In this document: in pieces, positions 15,580 to 17,650 of the stretch
Layout of the letters: the number at the start of each line of letters is the position of its first letter
Numbering within the stretch: position 1 is the first letter of the stretch
Assembly: GCA_017517985.1 (NCBI GenBank)
Contig: JAFWWX010000450.1
Coordinates: 1-17,650, forward strand
Source of the DNA: Clostridia bacterium
GTDB lineage: Bacteria; Bacillota_A; Clostridia; Oscillospirales; CAG-382
Length of the DNA stretch: 17,650 bases
Reading direction: 5' to 3'
Translations under genes and position numbers: made by a program
The notes under the pieces: model-generated
What the model was told of the DNA's origin: nothing
The model's input: only the letters and a program-made list of their open reading frames with translations
Databases searched by the model: none

Positions 15580-16215
15580 TTATTTAGCCTCCTTCTTATG
15601 TTTTTTCTCGTTTATTTTATTTATTATTGCATTAGCACCTGCAATAACAAAGCCGAGAGTAATAAAAGCACCTGCGGGAAGAACAAATATAATCATAGGT
15701 TCATAAAGACCGCCAAATATATCCATTCCCATAAGCATTCCTGTGCCAAGAATTTCTCTTATAGCGCCAAGCAAAGTTAATGCAAGTGTAAAACCGAGTC
15801 CCATAAACACTCCATCAAGGACGGATACAACAGGTCCATTTTTAGAAGCAAATGCTTCGGCTCTTGCAAGAATTATGCAGTTTACAACGATAAGCGGAAT
15901 AAACAAGCCCAGAGATGCATCAAGAGCAGGTAAATATGCCTTAATAAGTAATTCAACAGCTGTTACAAAGCCGGATATAATTACAATAAATGATGCAATT
16001 CTTGCCTGCTTTGGAATGAACTTTCTAAGAAGTGATATTAGCAAATTAGAAAGAATCAAAACACAAGTTGCCGATATTCCCATCCCAAAACCATTTTGTA
16101 ATGATGTTGTAACAGCAAGTGTCGGACACATACCAAGAACTTGAACCAAAATAGGATTGTTTGTAAAAACGCCCTCAACAAGAGCATTTTTTATATTATA
16201 TTTTTTATTATTCAT
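15580..16215 (-). CDS. rnfE: Rnf complex subunit RnfE
   Basis: RnfE is a six-helix membrane protein homologous to RnfA and inserted in the opposite orientation. Together they bind a [2Fe-2S] cluster in the membrane, passing electrons across it. The 211 residues include ALVEGVFTNNPILVQVLGMCPTLAVTT (N-terminal signature with C30) and FIPLIVVNCIILARAEAFA with C113, the two expected cluster ligands, followed by LGFTLALTLLGAIREILGTG. The tail is lysine-rich (INKINEKKHKKEAK), consistent with a cytoplasmic end. AGGAGG stands seven bases before the ATG. It starts 18 bases after the rnfG stop and ends 2 bases before the rnfA start codon, with the rnfA binding site inside its own last codons. Confidence 0.95.
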   Translation of the reverse strand: MNNKKYNIKNALVEGVFTNNPILVQVLGMCPTLAVTTSLQNGFGMGISATCVLILSNLLISLLRKFIPKQARIASFIVIISGFVTAVELLIKAYLPALDASLGLFIPLIVVNCIILARAEAFASKNGPVVSVLDGVFMGLGFTLALTLLGAIREILGTGMLMGMDIFGGLYEPMIIFVLPAGAFITLGFVIAGANAIINKINEKKHKKEAK

Positions 16216-16233
16216 ATAAAAACCTCCTGTTGA

Positions 16234-16803
16234 TTATTCAATGCCGGAAATAACTGATGTTGCGTCATTAATTCCTTTAAGTACAGCGGCAGAGCTTTTT
16301 GATGAGCCGGAAATTTTATCTACATCGTCTTTGCCAAAAGTAAGATTAGAACTCCTGCCTATAAACTGTTCGGTGAACCAGGGTTGCTTGGAGTTTTCAA
16401 TTTTATCTCCGATACCGGGAGTTTCACTGTGTTTGATAATTCTCACAGCACTTATTGTTTTCTCATAGTCATAAGCTACAAGCATACTGATTTCTCCGCC
16501 AAAACCCTTAGGCTTACATATAACACTGTATCCAAGGATCTGGTTATCTGTTGTAGCAATAATTCTGTAAACATCGGTAACAGAAGTATTTTCAGCAGCA
16601 AAATTAACCGGTTCAATTTCACCTTCATAAAAAACATTGCGTATTTCATCGTTGATAAGCTTTTGTTGGTTTTCAGAAATCTTTTCTTTTGTTAAAAAGT
16701 TCACCCCTGAAACAACAACTGCAATAATTGTACAAATAACAAATAGGCGTATTGTTATGTTAAAAATTAATAATATATTAAGTTTATTATTTTGATTTGA
16801 CAA
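16234..16803 (-). CDS. rnfG: Rnf complex subunit RnfG (FMN-binding protein)
   Basis: RnfG is anchored by one N-terminal helix (about 14-37 from the chosen start) and carries an FMN-binding domain outside the membrane, with FMN joined to a Thr by a phosphoester. The FMN_bind domain is recognisable from GYSVICKPKGFGGEISMLVAYD (about 91-112) and HSETPGIGDKI (125-135). The attachment motif, normally SGAT followed by x-S/T, reads ISGSSKSS here, so the acceptor would be Ser168 rather than Thr. The start was set at TTG 16803 (189 residues) because GGAGGT lies exactly seven bases before it. A GTG three codons upstream at 16812 would overlap that binding site. The start overlaps the end of rnfD by 17 bases. 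Confidence 0.9.
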   Translation of the reverse strand: MSNQNNKLNILLIFNITIRLFVICTIIAVVVSGVNFLTKEKISENQQKLINDEIRNVFYEGEIEPVNFAAENTSVTDVYRIIATTDNQILGYSVICKPKGFGGEISMLVAYDYEKTISAVRIIKHSETPGIGDKIENSKQPWFTEQFIGRSSNLTFGKDDVDKISGSSKSSAAVLKGINDATSVISGIE

Positions 16804-17650
16804 TCTTCGCACCTCCGAACACCCTGGGTCTTGTAAACATATCTATATACCAGACAAGAAGATTCATAATAAGAATGGCAAATGAAACACCTTCGGGGTA
16901 ACCGCCAAAATATCTGATAAAGGCAGTTATGAGTCCGCATCCGACGCCGTAAATAATTCTTCCATTTGATGTAACAGGACTTGTCACATAATCTGTTGCC
17001 ATAAATATAGCAGCAATTAACAACCCACCGGTTGCAAGCTCGCAGAGCATAAATTCAAGATTCTGAGCTCCACCGAGAGGAAAAATGAAACTAATTATTG
17101 CAACTGTTCCTATAAAAGAAATTGGAATATGCCATGTTATAACTTTTCTGAACAAAAGATATAAACCGCCGATTATTATAAGCAATTCGGAAATCTCACC
17201 AATACATCCTGAATGATTACCGAGAAAAAGATCTATTAATGATCCTTTTTCTGAAATATTTTGTGTTAAAGGTGTTGCACCGGCTACTGCTACAACATCA
17301 GATTCATAGTTTGAAATTAGTCCGTAGCTCTTTCCGAAACTTGTAAAATTAGATAAATACTTAGGAAAAGCAGTGAAAAGAAATACTCTCGCTGCAAGTG
17401 CGGGATTAACTACATTTTTTCCTATACCACCATAAAGCTGTTTTACAACAACAATAGCAAATATACCACCAACTGCACAAACCCAAAGCGGAACAGTAAC
17501 AGGAAGTGTTAAAGCTAAAAGAATACCTGTAACCACCGCAGATAAATCACCTATTGTATTGGTCTTATGTAAAAGCTTTCTGTATATGTATTCAGAAAGA
17601 ACACAGGAAATCACAGAAACAGCAACAACATACAACGTTCTTATACCAAA
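16787..17650 (-). CDS. rnfD: Rnf complex subunit RnfD, N-terminus beyond the window
   Basis: RnfD is a membrane subunit related to NqrB that carries a covalently bound FMN. The visible part is 287 codons, open at the window edge and ending in TAA. A few tens of N-terminal residues are missing compared with the usual 310-320. It reads FGIRTLYVVAVSVISCVLSE at the edge, then several membrane helices. AGATPL at fragment residues 123-128 contains the Thr expected to hold FMN (codon 17275-17273). FMATDYVTSPVT and GGYPEGVSFAILIMN near the end are RnfD/NqrB signatures. The residue before GATPL is Ala where Ser is frequent; the Thr itself is kept. Gene order D-G-E-A-B implies rnfC just upstream, outside the window. 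Confidence 0.95.
   Translation of the reverse strand, partial: FGIRTLYVVAVSVISCVLSEYIYRKLLHKTNTIGDLSAVVTGILLALTLPVTVPLWVCAVGGIFAIVVVKQLYGGIGKNVVNPALAARVFLFTAFPKYLSNFTSFGKSYGLISNYESDVVAVAGATPLTQNISEKGSLIDLFLGNHSGCIGEISELLIIIGGLYLLFRKVITWHIPISFIGTVAIISFIFPLGGAQNLEFMLCELATGGLLIAAIFMATDYVTSPVTSNGRIIYGVGCGLITAFIRYFGGYPEGVSFAILIMNLLVWYIDMFTRPRVFGGAKIVKSK

Noticed and set aside
1..17650. CRISPR array, tRNA, rRNA, insertion sequence, prophage or defence genes
   Set aside because: No spaced direct repeats, cloverleaf-like stretches, transposase motifs or phage proteins were seen. All longer stretches are filled by metabolic genes, and the largest gap between genes is 231 bases.

Overview
This is an AT-rich stretch of a chromosome from an anaerobic, fermentative Gram-positive bacterium, most likely a member of class Clostridia (Oscillospiraceae/Ruminococcaceae-like). 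The evidence is an NAD(P)H-linked [FeFe] hydrogenase, a complete-looking Rnf operon in the order D-G-E-A-B, an IspH-ribosomal protein S1 fusion (an arrangement known from Clostridia), strong AGGAGG-type ribosome binding sites and almost exclusive use of TAA stops. No 16S rRNA or other taxonomic marker is present, so the placement is an inference. No tRNA, rRNA, CRISPR array, insertion sequence or prophage gene was seen.

Layout. (1) 1-2137, plus strand: the end of a HydB/HndC (NuoF-like) flavoprotein subunit, then the catalytic [FeFe] hydrogenase subunit HydA/HndD and a terminator. (2) 2168-5123, plus strand: two separate membrane transporter genes, a YkvI-like APC-superfamily protein and a Na+/phosphate cotransporter fused to a PhoU-like domain. 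(3) 5133-5206: two consecutive hairpin terminators between convergent genes. (4) 5222-9895, minus strand: a tightly overlapping operon read as HI0933/YhiN-type flavoprotein, cmk, plsC, ispH-rpsA, from a strong promoter at 9960-9988. (5) 10068-14113, plus strand: a methionine/one-carbon operon, metF, a free-standing cobalamin-dependent methionine synthase reactivation domain, and a short metH, driven by a promoter at 10068-10096. (6) 14127-17650, minus strand: rnfD (cut by the window edge), rnfG, rnfE, rnfA and rnfB, ending at a terminator shared with metH.

How the genes fit together. The hydrogenase and Rnf belong to the same redox economy. Hydrogenases of this type reoxidise NAD(P)H, often together with reduced ferredoxin, to make H2. 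Rnf couples ferredoxin oxidation by NAD+ to export of Na+ or H+. A Na+ gradient could in turn power the phosphate importer; that link is inferred. The methionine operon turns methylene-tetrahydrofolate into methyl-tetrahydrofolate and then methionine, with the MetH repair module supplied as a separate protein. The minus-strand operon joins pyrimidine nucleotide, phospholipid and isoprenoid synthesis to translation.

Points that stand out: rnfA carries an in-frame TAG where homologues usually have tryptophan. The ispH-rpsA fusion contains a perfect AGGAGGT upstream of a Met exactly at the domain junction. RnfG has an unusual covalent-FMN motif. The hydrogenase departs from the textbook H-cluster motifs in two of its three signatures. 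I do not see a wholly new multi-gene system; the gene families are all recognisable.
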